From UBA1370 sp964515115 (lineage in GTDB: Bacteria > Patescibacteriota > Microgenomatia > UBA1400 > PJMF01): DNA of 24,080 nt. Positions within the stretch are counted from its first letter, which is position 1. Each line of letters starts with the position of its first letter. The translations under genes and the position numbers were made by a program. Where the stretch lies: assembly GCA_964515115.1 (NCBI GenBank), contig CAZESB010000011.1, positions 1-24,080 of the forward strand, written 5' to 3'. The notes under the pieces are model-generated. The model saw only the letters and a program-made list of their open reading frames with translations. It ran no database searches and was not told where the DNA came from. Below, one piece after another: positions 1-6,941 of this stretch.

Positions 1-2
1 TA

Positions 3-116
3 ACTAAATATTATAGAAAATATCTTATAGTAATTCAAGATGTCCGTGATTGGTGGGTAATTACTGGCAAAACCCGAGTAGCGCGCCACCCAAAAGCTCA
101 AAAAATTAAAGAATAG
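3..116 (+). CDS. C-terminal end of an unrecognised protein, cut by the window edge
   Basis: A reading frame is open from the left edge to a TAG stop at 114-116 and gives 37 residues ending in ARHPKAQKIKE. The visible part is basic and rich in aromatic residues (VRDWWVITGKTR). I do not recognise a family. Its last bases overlap the 3' end of the convergent DUF4143 gene by 11 bases, an arrangement often seen between real convergent genes. A 37-codon open frame can arise by chance, so this is a tentative call. The gene start and any domain lie outside the window. Confidence 0.35.
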   Translation, partial: TKYYRKYLIVIQDVRDWWVITGKTRVARHPKAQKIKE

Positions 117-1323
117 AGCCGGCCCAAAGGTAATCTGCAAAATTGGGTGACCGATGCCGGCCAACAAGCCTGGAGCTAGTAACTGCCGCGGCCGAAGATG
201 CTTTTTTCAGAGAGGTCAAATCCACCCTAATCGGAGTTTCTTTAGCCTCAAACCCCCACTTACCATTCAAAACAAAGTCGATTTCTTGCCCACTCTTCAA
301 AGTAAAATACTGCACCCGGCCAAGCCGATCAAGCTGATTAAACAAAGTGTTTTCAAACTGAGACCCACTCGAGAGTTCTGCCAAAGTATTGGCCAAGCCG
401 GTGTCACCAAAATACAGCTTCCTGGATTTGACAACTTCTCTGTCGATACTTTTAGTATAAACCCCAATCGTCTTGATCAAATAAGTTTTCTCAAAAAGCT
501 GCACATAATTGGTGACCGTTGGCCGGGAAAGACCGGTCAATCTCGCAAGATTGCTGTACTCCACCTTATTTCCCACCCTGGAAGCCAGCAATTTGGCCAA
601 AGCGTAAAGATTTCTCTCATCCGAAAAATCAGCTAAAGAACGAATGTCGATATTGATGTAAGAAGACATGATATCCAGCAGAATATCTCTTTTCTCAGAG
701 TCTGATTTAGCCAAAGCCACCTGAGGAAAGCCGCCAAAACGAACATACTCCTCATAATAGCTGGCCAGCCGCTCGTATTCTAAGTGATTAAACTGGCTTG
801 CTCGCCAATTGGTGGTCTCGGGGGTGGTGTTGGACTTGGTGTCGGGGGTGGGAGCGGCATGATCAACCTCCTTGAAAGTAAGAAATTCGCCAAAATCTAG
901 CGGAAATAACTCAAATAGTTTCTTTCTGCCAGCCAAAGACTCGGAAAACAAATTCTTCAGATAGTATGAGCTCGAGCCAGTGACGATAAACTTAATCTTG
1001 AAATGATCAGACAAGTACTTGATAACACCCGGACTTTCCGGCGCCAGCTGGATCTCGTCTATGGCCACAATCATCTGCGTTGCTGTTGAAAGGCCGCGAG
1101 AAACAAACGCTTCCCTGATGGCATCGTAATTTTTCTGGGCAAAAAGCTCCCGATTATCGAGTCGCTGCAAGTCCAGGTAAAGGGAATTTTTGCTGGGCAA
1201 ATCCTCAAGTAGTTGTTTGATGAGGGTGGTTTTACCGGTTCTTCTCATGCCAGTAAGAACAGTGACCAAATCAGTTTGGGCATGGGAAAACAGTTCCGGA
1301 TAGATTTTGCGTGGATATAACAT
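106..1323 (-). CDS. AAA-type ATPase with C-terminal DUF4143 domain (first copy)
   Basis: ATP-binding protein of the widespread AAA + DUF4143 family, whose cellular role is not settled. Counted from the ATG start, Walker A is GMRRTGKTT at about residues 25-33, Walker B is MIVAIDEIQ near residue 87, and a VTGSSS sensor-like segment follows. The C-terminal half has a helix-turn-helix-like stretch (LARLTGLSRPTVTNYVQ) and an EIDFV...FEAKE segment resembling a restriction-nuclease-like fold, typical of DUF4143. A Pro/Thr-rich linker (about residues 155-170) separates the halves and is not in the second copy at 7453-8589. The upstream TTG at 1329 is rejected as start: it would precede the predicted transcription start, and ATG at 1323 gives MLYPRKIYPEL, which aligns with the start of the second copy (MLIPRYIYPNL). 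The promoter carries a perfect palindrome. Confidence 0.88.
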   Translation of the reverse strand: MLYPRKIYPELFSHAQTDLVTVLTGMRRTGKTTLIKQLLEDLPSKNSLYLDLQRLDNRELFAQKNYDAIREAFVSRGLSTATQMIVAIDEIQLAPESPGVIKYLSDHFKIKFIVTGSSSYYLKNLFSESLAGRKKLFELFPLDFGEFLTFKEVDHAAPTPDTKSNTTPETTNWRASQFNHLEYERLASYYEEYVRFGGFPQVALAKSDSEKRDILLDIMSSYINIDIRSLADFSDERNLYALAKLLASRVGNKVEYSNLARLTGLSRPTVTNYVQLFEKTYLIKTIGVYTKSIDREVVKSRKLYFGDTGLANTLAELSSGSQFENTLFNQLDRLGRVQYFTLKSGQEIDFVLNGKWGFEAKETPIRVDLTSLKKASSAAAVTSSRLVGRHRSPNFADYLWAGSIL

Positions 1324-1334
1324 ATGCAAATGTC

Positions 1335-1363
1335 ATTTTACAAAAAGTCAGGATTTTTGTAAA
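1335..1363 (-). promoter_or_regulatory. Promoter with built-in palindrome for the first DUF4143 gene
   Basis: On the - strand, TTTACA (1363-1358) is followed after exactly 17 bases by TAAAAT (1340-1335). Transcription would start near 1328, only about 5 bases before the ATG at 1323. The region is also a perfect 10-base inverted repeat, TTTACAAAAA (1337-1346) and TTTTTGTAAA (1354-1363), spaced by 7 bases, covering the -35 box and part of the -10 box. A repressor bound there would block RNA polymerase, so autoregulation is a reasonable inference. Confidence 0.6.
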
Positions 1364-1369
1364 GTCGCA

Positions 1370-1405
1370 ACTGCAGTTTGGCTGGGTACTTGACACTGCA
1401 GTTTG
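1370..1405. repeat. Two direct copies of an 11-base PstI-like palindromic motif
   Basis: ACTGCAGTTTG occurs at 1370-1380 and again at 1395-1405. Each copy contains the palindrome ACTGCAGT, so the pair can also act as inverted repeats and form a hairpin. It lies between the sortase stop codon and the promoter of the DUF4143 gene, upstream of that -35 box. It could be an operator or a weak 3' structure for the sortase transcript. There is no T-run, so it is not a classical terminator. Confidence 0.4.
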
Positions 1406-1417
1406 TGCAGCTAGTAA

Positions 1418-2587
1418 CTAAAACATCCCGCTCACCGCCTGGGTGTTGGCGGTCGGGTCGATGATTCTGGCGTAGCGGAAATGTCGAATTGGGCCGGTCA
1501 AGAATTTGCAAGTGTAAAGGATGAGATCGGCATCGTAGTCGGTAATTTCGTCACCCTCCTCGCCGGCGTAAATTTCATAAATCCACTTGCGCTGCCCGGA
1601 AATAATCTCGATTCTGTCTCCTGGCTCGGTGTTTGGCAGCAAATTAAAAGAGTGATACTTCCAGTAATCATCTCGCCACCACCATTTCCAGCCATAGCGG
1701 TGGCCGGCCAGGATCATCGGCAGCTCGTCATAGCCAGGACCGCCGAAATCCGGCACCCACCAGATGCCAGTAGCCAGAGCTTCCTCTGGGTCTTCGGTGG
1801 GCTGCATGGGAGTGCGCACGCCAATGCGAGGGATAATCAACCAATCTCCTTCTGGTAGGGTCGGGTCAATAGGCGGCTCGTATTTTTGGACCACCGGTTC
1901 GGCCACGGTTTCCACCGCGCGCGGGGTTTTAAACTCGCCGCCAAAAGCAGTACCCGGTTCCGGCGGCTCGATTTCAATCACGTCGGCCGGGAAAATGCTG
2001 TAGTAAGCAGCCGGTACCACCATCACCACACCTAACAAAAGACTAAATGATATTACGATAGATAAAATGATGTTAACTGCCCTTTTGAAAGCTTTTGATT
2101 GAGTTGAGGTTGAGATGGGAGTCGGAGCCTGAGCTGGAACTTGAATTGGAGCTTGGGAGGCGCCTATTGAGTCGTTGGCTGAGCTGGCGGCTTGGTAAGT
2201 TTCGTATATTTCGTACGTTCTGTCAACGCTGGAGTCCGCTGTGCCGAAGTCTGTTGCTGCCGCAGGTTGGTAAGAAGCTGGTGGCGGTACTGTTTCCCAC
2301 ACTGGCTCTTGAGCTGGTTCTGGGGTTGGCTCCGGAGTTGGTCCCGGCTGCTGAACCGAAGCTTTTCCCCGCCAATCACCCAGGAAAGCTGCCAAAGAAC
2401 CGGAAAATGCCCTATTCTGCAGCTTCTCCAGATCAGCAGGTCCATCAAAAATCGTCACCTCCTGGCTGGAAGCCTGAAAATGATCAACGGTATATTCCTG
2501 AAAAGACTCCGGCCCGCCCAGGCGCTTTCGTATACTCGGAAAGCTCCGGCGCAAAAAATCCGGCTGGCGCGGCAGTATTGATTTCAT
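1418..2587 (-). CDS. Membrane-anchored sortase-family transpeptidase
   Basis: Sortases are membrane cysteine transpeptidases that attach proteins to the cell surface or to each other. The catalytic domain occupies about residues 245-377: His296 in LAGHR, Cys360 in LILYTC, and an Arg at 368 or 371 in RHFRYAR complete the triad. One transmembrane segment lies at about residues 170-192, preceded by KAFKR. The unusual part is the roughly 165-residue N-terminus, predicted cytoplasmic, with a Pro/Glu/Gln-rich stretch (PEPTPEPAQEP, then APIQVPAQAP). No protein in this window has a recognisable LPXTG-type tail, so the substrate is unknown. The gene is transcribed alone from the promoter at 2633-2661. 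The sortase call is firm; the class is not assigned. Confidence 0.88.
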   Translation of the reverse strand: MKSILPRQPDFLRRSFPSIRKRLGGPESFQEYTVDHFQASSQEVTIFDGPADLEKLQNRAFSGSLAAFLGDWRGKASVQQPGPTPEPTPEPAQEPVWETVPPPASYQPAAATDFGTADSSVDRTYEIYETYQAASSANDSIGASQAPIQVPAQAPTPISTSTQSKAFKRAVNIILSIVISFSLLLGVVMVVPAAYYSIFPADVIEIEPPEPGTAFGGEFKTPRAVETVAEPVVQKYEPPIDPTLPEGDWLIIPRIGVRTPMQPTEDPEEALATGIWWVPDFGGPGYDELPMILAGHRYGWKWWWRDDYWKYHSFNLLPNTEPGDRIEIISGQRKWIYEIYAGEEGDEITDYDADLILYTCKFLTGPIRHFRYARIIDPTANTQAVSGMF

Positions 2588-2632
2588 ATGGTTTTGATTT
2601 CAGCTTAGTTATTAGCCTGGTTCAACAGCAGA

Positions 2633-2661
2633 ATTATACCACCAAACTGGCCAATAATCAA
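2633..2661 (-). promoter_or_regulatory. Sigma70-type promoter of the sortase gene
   Basis: On the - strand, TTGATT (2661-2656), a 17-base spacer and a perfect TATAAT (2638-2633). The predicted transcription start near 2626 leaves a leader of about 39 bases before ATG at 2587. No clear Shine-Dalgarno sequence is present in that leader. Confidence 0.65.
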
Positions 2662-2836
2662 TTATATAGGATATGTAAGAAAACGGTAATAAAAACGGCA
2701 ACTTGAGGAAAATTTCTAAAAAAGTGGTGAGTGAGAGCTCAGCTGCCTGCCCAACTGCCAAACTCTCACACAGTACTCTTCTAAATTAGTGATCAATTAT
2801 ACAGCTTTTAGCATATTTTGTGCTATTAAGATTTTG

Positions 2837-2865
2837 TTTACAAGCCGCCTTGACCTTGCTACTAT
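2837..2865 (+). promoter_or_regulatory. Strong sigma70-type promoter reading into a candidate small RNA
   Basis: TTTACA at 2837-2842, a 17-base spacer, and TACTAT at 2860-2865. The predicted start falls at 2870-2872, exactly at the base of the first hairpin of the structured segment that follows. No credible protein-coding frame begins at a sensible distance. Confidence 0.6.
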
Positions 2866-2869
2866 TATC

Positions 2870-2996
2870 GTCACTGAATGTTTATACATTCGTGACTCAA
2901 AAGGCATTGTTGTTCGTGGTCTGTCCAGCGACAACAATGCTTTTTGCTTTTTAGAGCTTCTGTCCAGCATTTAGAGGGTTACAGCCCTCTTTTTTT
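2870..2996 (+). ncRNA. Candidate structured small RNA (or terminated leader), unknown family
   Basis: Between the promoter at 2837-2865 and a terminator lies a segment of about 127 bases with three hairpins. Hairpin 1: GTCAC/GAATG (2870-2880, one bulged T) pairs with CATTC/GTGAC (2887-2896). Hairpin 2: GCATTGTTGT (2904-2913) pairs perfectly with ACAACAATGC (2931-2940), extendable by A-T pairs into the T-run at 2941-2945. Hairpin 3 is the terminator at 2973-2996. The 10-base sequence TCTGTCCAGC occurs twice, once in the loop of hairpin 2 (2920-2929) and once unpaired before hairpin 3 (2959-2968). I do not recognise the RNA. Since the TraG-like gene lies downstream on the same strand, it could be an attenuating leader and not a free RNA. 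Hairpin 2 with its T-run might itself terminate part of the transcripts. Confidence 0.5.
2973..2996 (+). terminator. Rho-independent terminator of the candidate small RNA
   Basis: AGAGGG (2973-2978) and CCCTCT (2985-2990) form a 6-bp stem with a 6-base loop, followed by six more T residues to 2996. It reads on the + strand. Confidence 0.65.
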
Positions 2997-2997
2997 A

Positions 2998-3015
2998 TGG
3001 CTATTTTTATAGCCA
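2998..3015. repeat. Small perfect hairpin after the terminator
   Basis: TGGCTAT (2998-3004) and ATAGCCA (3009-3015) flank a TTTT loop. It directly follows the + strand terminator and has no T-run of its own. It may stabilise RNA ends or be incidental. Confidence 0.35.
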
Positions 3016-3127
3016 AAGCTAGTATAACTCCATTTTTGCGTGCAGTCAACCTATAGTAAATTTACCAGCGAATTTTTTGAGTCCTATATTTTAATTTTTA
3101 GATCATTACTAGATAAAATAACACAAG

Positions 3128-3168
3128 TTTTCCACAGAGTACCTGGAACAAAAACAGCCTGTGGAAAA
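3128..3168. promoter_or_regulatory. Inverted pair of DnaA-box-like sites
   Basis: TTTTCCACA at 3128-3136 and its reverse complement TGTGGAAAA at 3160-3168 both fit the degenerate DnaA-box pattern TTWTNCACA. With the neighbouring base the arms form a perfect 10-base inverted repeat (3128-3137 and 3159-3168). They lie about 100 bases upstream of the TraG-like gene in AT-rich DNA. Only two sites are seen and the expected origin lies beyond the other end of the window, so regulation by DnaA, or a simple hairpin, is more likely than an origin. Confidence 0.35.
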
Positions 3169-3263
3169 GTTTTAAAACCAAAAATGGTAAAAACGGCTTT
3201 TTATTCTCTTTCCGGCCGCAGCTTCAGCAACTTCAGCCCCAACCACTAAAATATTGCCAACGA

Positions 3264-5510
3264 ATGCTATATACTATGCCTATGGCTAAATCTCATTCGC
3301 TTCTCGAGTTGCGCACCGGCCGCGACGCCGAGCACACACCGGAAGCAGCAGTGCAGCTTTTTGCCGCTCTGCCCACGCTCAAAAATTCGTTTCTTCACCG
3401 GCTGCAAGGCAAGGCTGAAGTGTTGAGCTTTGAAATTGTGGCCCAAAATCAGACCATTTATTTTATGTGCTATCTCCCCACTCGCCTGGTGGAGTATTTG
3501 AAGGGCACTCTCACCGCCAGTTATCCGGAAATTCTCATTACTGAGCTTGACCAAGATCCGCTGGATAGCTTTACCCTTCGCTCTGGCGACGCTGCCGGCA
3601 ACAACGATACTACTTACACTGAAAGCTTGAGCACTCATTGTGCGCTCGGGCTGGTTTCTCTCAAAAATCGCCAGTATTTGCCACTGAAAACCTATCAAGA
3701 ATTTGCCGATATCGACCCGTTGGCACCGCTGCTCTCTACTCTGGCCAAACTGCATGAACACGACCGGGTGGTGATTCAGGTGCTGCTGGCGGATGACGGC
3801 GAAAGCTGGAAAGCTTCCGCTCCTACGGCCGCCCCGGAACCGGTGGTGGAAGGCGGCGCGCTCTCTTCCCCTGCCCCCAGTGTCAGCTCGGCGCAAAAAC
3901 AGCTGATCCAAAAAAAACTTAACGCCAAATCCTTGCGCGCCGCCATCAAAATCGCCGTGGCCTCAGAAAGCGAGGAGCGCAGCCGACTGCTGCTGGACAC
4001 CATTGGCAGCTCTTTCCAGACGGTGGCGCTGAGCGAAGGCAACGCCCTGGTCTTACAGCGCCAGCGCTTTCGCCAAACTCATTTCCTCAAGACCATGAAG
4101 GCCAGATCTTTTGCCCGCAGTCCCAAGGAACACTTCTCTCTTGAGGAACTGGCCACCATCATGCATCTGCCCAATAAAAAGCTTTCCACCATTCCCAACA
4201 TTGCCTGGGGTAAAACGCTGCTGGGGGAGCCGCCGGAAGACCTGCCGGTAGTCACCAAAGACACTCCGGCGGAAATCAAAAACAACATCAATGTTTTTGC
4301 CCGCACCACCTACAAAAATCAAAATATGGTTTACGGCATCAAGCGCGAAGACCGCCGGCGTCACATGTACGTGATTGGTAAAACCGGCACTGGTAAATCG
4401 ACGTTGCTGGCAAACATGGCCATCAACGACCTGAAAAACAACGAGGGTTTGTGCGTGATCGACCCGCATGGTGATCTGGTAGAAACAATTCTTGACTACA
4501 TTCCCTCGCACCGGATTAATGACGTCATTTACTTCAACCCCAGCGATCCGGAGCGCACGGTCCAGATCAATCTTTTTGAGGGCGAAAATGTAGTCCATCG
4601 TGAGCTGATTGCTTCAGGCATTATTTCCGTTTTTTACAAATTGTACGGTTACTCCTGGGGTCCGCGACTTGAGTACATTTTGCGCAACTCGCTGTTGACG
4701 CTGTTGAAAGTGGAAAATTCCCGGCTTTCCGACGTGCTTGACTTACTGACTGATGAAAAGTTCCGCGCCGAAATGGTGGCAAAGCTGGATGATCCAATTC
4801 TGAAAAATTTTTGGGTGAATGAGTACAACAAACTTAATGACCGGCAAAGAACCGATCAGATTGCTTCGATTTTGAACAAGGTGGGGCAGTTTACTTCCTC
4901 CCCTCTGGTCCGCAACGTGGTCAATGCCAGGACCAGCTCTTTTAGCATTGAGGAAGCGATGGATGAAGGCAAAATTTTGCTGGCTAATCTTTCGCAAGGT
5001 AAGTTGGGAGAAGATAACGCTACCCTGCTTGGTTCGATGTTGATTACTAAAATTCAGTTAGCGGCTATGGGACGAGTAAACATTCCAGAATCAGAAAGAA
5101 AAGATTTTTATTGCTATGTTGATGAGTTTCAGAACTTTGCCACCACTTCATTTACCAAAATTTTGTCTGAGGCCAGAAAGTACCGCTTAAACTTGATTTT
5201 GGCCAATCAGTACATCGCTCAAATTCCTGAAGAAGTGCAGAAAGCCATTTTTGGCAACTGCGGCAGCATGATCAGTTTTGTGATGGGCGCGGAGGATGCT
5301 AATGTTTTCCATCAGGAGTATGGCGGGCAATACACTCATGATGATCTGGTTTCGCTGGGCCGTTATCAAGTCGTCAATAAGCTAGCCATTGATAATATTA
5401 TTTCTAAAGCTTTTCCCGCCGATACTTTGCCGCTGGCTAAAAGTAGCAATCAGAATCGGGACAAAGTGATTCGAGTCAGTCGTGAGCGTTACGCCAAAAA
5501 GAAATCCTAG
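3264..5510 (+). CDS. TraG/TraD/HerA-like ATPase (type IV coupling-protein family)
   Basis: Large P-loop ATPase of the VirD4/TraG/HerA group, which moves DNA or proteins across membranes in conjugation and secretion. Walker A is GKTGTGKST at residues 372-380, followed by CVIDPHGDLV, typical of TraG/DUF87-like ATPases. Walker B ends in Asp620-Glu621 within YCYVDEFQNFAT. The N-terminal 350 residues are less conserved, contain an Ala/Pro-rich linker near residue 190-210, and show no obvious transmembrane helices, unlike classical VirD4. No relaxase, VirB or pilus gene is nearby, so it is an orphan here. The start is uncertain: ATG at 3264 has no ribosome site, while ATG at 3282 (MAKSHSLLEL) lies exactly 7 bases after a TATACT box at 3270-3275, as for the leaderless genes in this window. 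The gene converges with radA with 12 bases between stops. Confidence 0.85.
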   Translation: MLYTMPMAKSHSLLELRTGRDAEHTPEAAVQLFAALPTLKNSFLHRLQGKAEVLSFEIVAQNQTIYFMCYLPTRLVEYLKGTLTASYPEILITELDQDPLDSFTLRSGDAAGNNDTTYTESLSTHCALGLVSLKNRQYLPLKTYQEFADIDPLAPLLSTLAKLHEHDRVVIQVLLADDGESWKASAPTAAPEPVVEGGALSSPAPSVSSAQKQLIQKKLNAKSLRAAIKIAVASESEERSRLLLDTIGSSFQTVALSEGNALVLQRQRFRQTHFLKTMKARSFARSPKEHFSLEELATIMHLPNKKLSTIPNIAWGKTLLGEPPEDLPVVTKDTPAEIKNNINVFARTTYKNQNMVYGIKREDRRRHMYVIGKTGTGKSTLLANMAINDLKNNEGLCVIDPHGDLVETILDYIPSHRINDVIYFNPSDPERTVQINLFEGENVVHRELIASGIISVFYKLYGYSWGPRLEYILRNSLLTLLKVENSRLSDVLDLLTDEKFRAEMVAKLDDPILKNFWVNEYNKLNDRQRTDQIASILNKVGQFTSSPLVRNVVNARTSSFSIEEAMDEGKILLANLSQGKLGEDNATLLGSMLITKIQLAAMGRVNIPESERKDFYCYVDEFQNFATTSFTKILSEARKYRLNLILANQYIAQIPEEVQKAIFGNCGSMISFVMGAEDANVFHQEYGGQYTHDDLVSLGRYQVVNKLAIDNIISKAFPADTLPLAKSSNQNRDKVIRVSRERYAKKKS

Positions 5511-5522
5511 TTTTAGATGGTT

Positions 5523-6935
5523 TTAGAGCAGTTGAAACTCTTTCAGCACCGCTCTAACAGTGGTGTGAGTACTTCTGGAAATTATTTGTTCAAAACCAAG
5601 TCTTTTAGCCTCTTTTATCCGTCTTTCTAACATTGGGACAGAACGAATTTCTCCGAGCAAACCCACCTCGCCAATGAAGCAAACGGCTTTGGGCAGCGGT
5701 TTGTTTTTGAGTGAGCTGGCGATGGCCACTGCCAGTCCGAGATCTACCGCCGGCTCTTTGACTTCATAACCACCGGCAATACTAAGGAAAATATCGGCCG
5801 AGCCGAGCGGCAAGCGGGCGTGTTTTTGCAGCACCGCTGACAAAACTTGGATACGGGAAAGTTGCACACCTCTTCCCACTCGCCTGGGCATGGCTAATTG
5901 TGAGTCCACCACTAACGCCTGAACTTCCACCAAAAGCGGCCGCGTGCCTTCCAACACTGAGACCGTGGCCGAGCCGGGCACCGGCTTTTCCGCGTGTTCC
6001 AAAAAGATGGAACTAGGATTTTCTACCGATTCATACCCAAAACTAGTGACCCGAAAAACACCCACTTCATCGGTGGCGCCGAAACGATTTTTAACCGCTC
6101 TTAATAATCTTAATTCTCCCGTTCTTTCGCCGCTTAATTCTAAAACTGCATCCACAATGTGTTCAAGAACTTTGGGACCCGAAATCTTGCCTTCTTTAGT
6201 GACGTGGCCAACCAAAAAAGTGGGAATGTGCAGGGCTTTAGCCAACTGAGTGAGCCGCTCTGTGGTTTCACGCACTTGCCCAATGCTACCGGCCGCGCCG
6301 GTGAGCTCGTCGGTGGTGATGGTTTGAATACTGTCTACTACTACCAGTTGCGGACGTGCTTTGGTGATAGCGGCGCTGATTTCTTCTACATCGGTAGAGG
6401 TAACAAACAGCAAGTTGCTTAAATCGGGGCGTCGGGATTTTTCATCAGCTCCCCCACTCTGTTCCAAAATCCGCTCCACTCGCAAAGAAATTTGCGCCGG
6501 ACTCTCCTCTCCGGAAACATACATAATTGATTGCGGGTCGGTTTGCTCACCCAGCATACCAACTACCATTTGCGTCAAAATCGTAGACTTGCCAATGCCG
6601 GGCTCGCCACCAATTAGCACCACTCCACCAGGAACCATGCCAGCTCCGCCCGGCCCGCTAGCGGCACCACCCAACACCCGATCCATCTCACTAATAGTGG
6701 TGGAAACTCGTGATTTTGAGGCGCTCAGCGCGTCGACTTCTGGAAAGGAAACCATAAATTTAGTAGTGTCAATGTTTTTGGCGTCCCGGCCACTGCCCCG
6801 GGCGCTCCGGCTTTGCTGCTCCACCACTTGCTCCACCAGTGAGTTCCACTCACCACACTGGGTACACTGACCTTGCCACTTTGGATAGCTGGCTTCGCAG
6901 TTTTGACAAATAAAAACGGATTTGCTTTTTGCCAT
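5523..6935 (-). CDS. radA: DNA repair protein RadA/Sms
   Basis: RadA is a RecA-related, DnaB-like branch-migration ATPase that helps process recombination intermediates. The family layout is complete: an N-terminal zinc ribbon with Cys10, Cys13, Cys24 and Cys27; Walker A GGEPGIGKST at about 109-118; Walker B LVVVDS near 198-201; the RadA signature KNRFG at 282-286; and a C-terminal Lon-protease-like domain from about 320. Length 470 is normal. One oddity is a Gly/Ala-rich stretch at about residues 91-100, just before the Walker A strand, which looks like a short insertion relative to the common LGGGIVPG form. It is the last gene of the - strand run and begins 6 bases after the cytidylyltransferase-like gene, so it is probably co-transcribed. 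Confidence 0.95.
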   Translation of the reverse strand: MAKSKSVFICQNCEASYPKWQGQCTQCGEWNSLVEQVVEQQSRSARGSGRDAKNIDTTKFMVSFPEVDALSASKSRVSTTISEMDRVLGGAASGPGGAGMVPGGVVLIGGEPGIGKSTILTQMVVGMLGEQTDPQSIMYVSGEESPAQISLRVERILEQSGGADEKSRRPDLSNLLFVTSTDVEEISAAITKARPQLVVVDSIQTITTDELTGAAGSIGQVRETTERLTQLAKALHIPTFLVGHVTKEGKISGPKVLEHIVDAVLELSGERTGELRLLRAVKNRFGATDEVGVFRVTSFGYESVENPSSIFLEHAEKPVPGSATVSVLEGTRPLLVEVQALVVDSQLAMPRRVGRGVQLSRIQVLSAVLQKHARLPLGSADIFLSIAGGYEVKEPAVDLGLAVAIASSLKNKPLPKAVCFIGEVGLLGEIRSVPMLERRIKEAKRLGFEQIISRSTHTTVRAVLKEFQLL

Positions 6936-6941
6936 GATGCT

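Noticed and set aside
2095..2706. A 203-codon + strand frame with repeated Glu/Leu residues
   Set aside because: It is antisense to the Pro/Glu-rich linker of the sortase gene, and its repetitiveness comes from that linker. The sortase frame has clear catalytic motifs.
2731..2769. Inverted repeat GTGAGAG / CTCTCAC with a T-run on the - strand, possible terminator
   Set aside because: The loop is 25 bases, the T-run begins 7 bases after the stem, and there is no - strand gene upstream for it to end.
2789..2974. A 61-codon + strand frame through the candidate RNA
   Set aside because: It starts before the promoter, crosses both strong hairpins and has no ribosome site or protein-like composition; RNA structure explains the region better.
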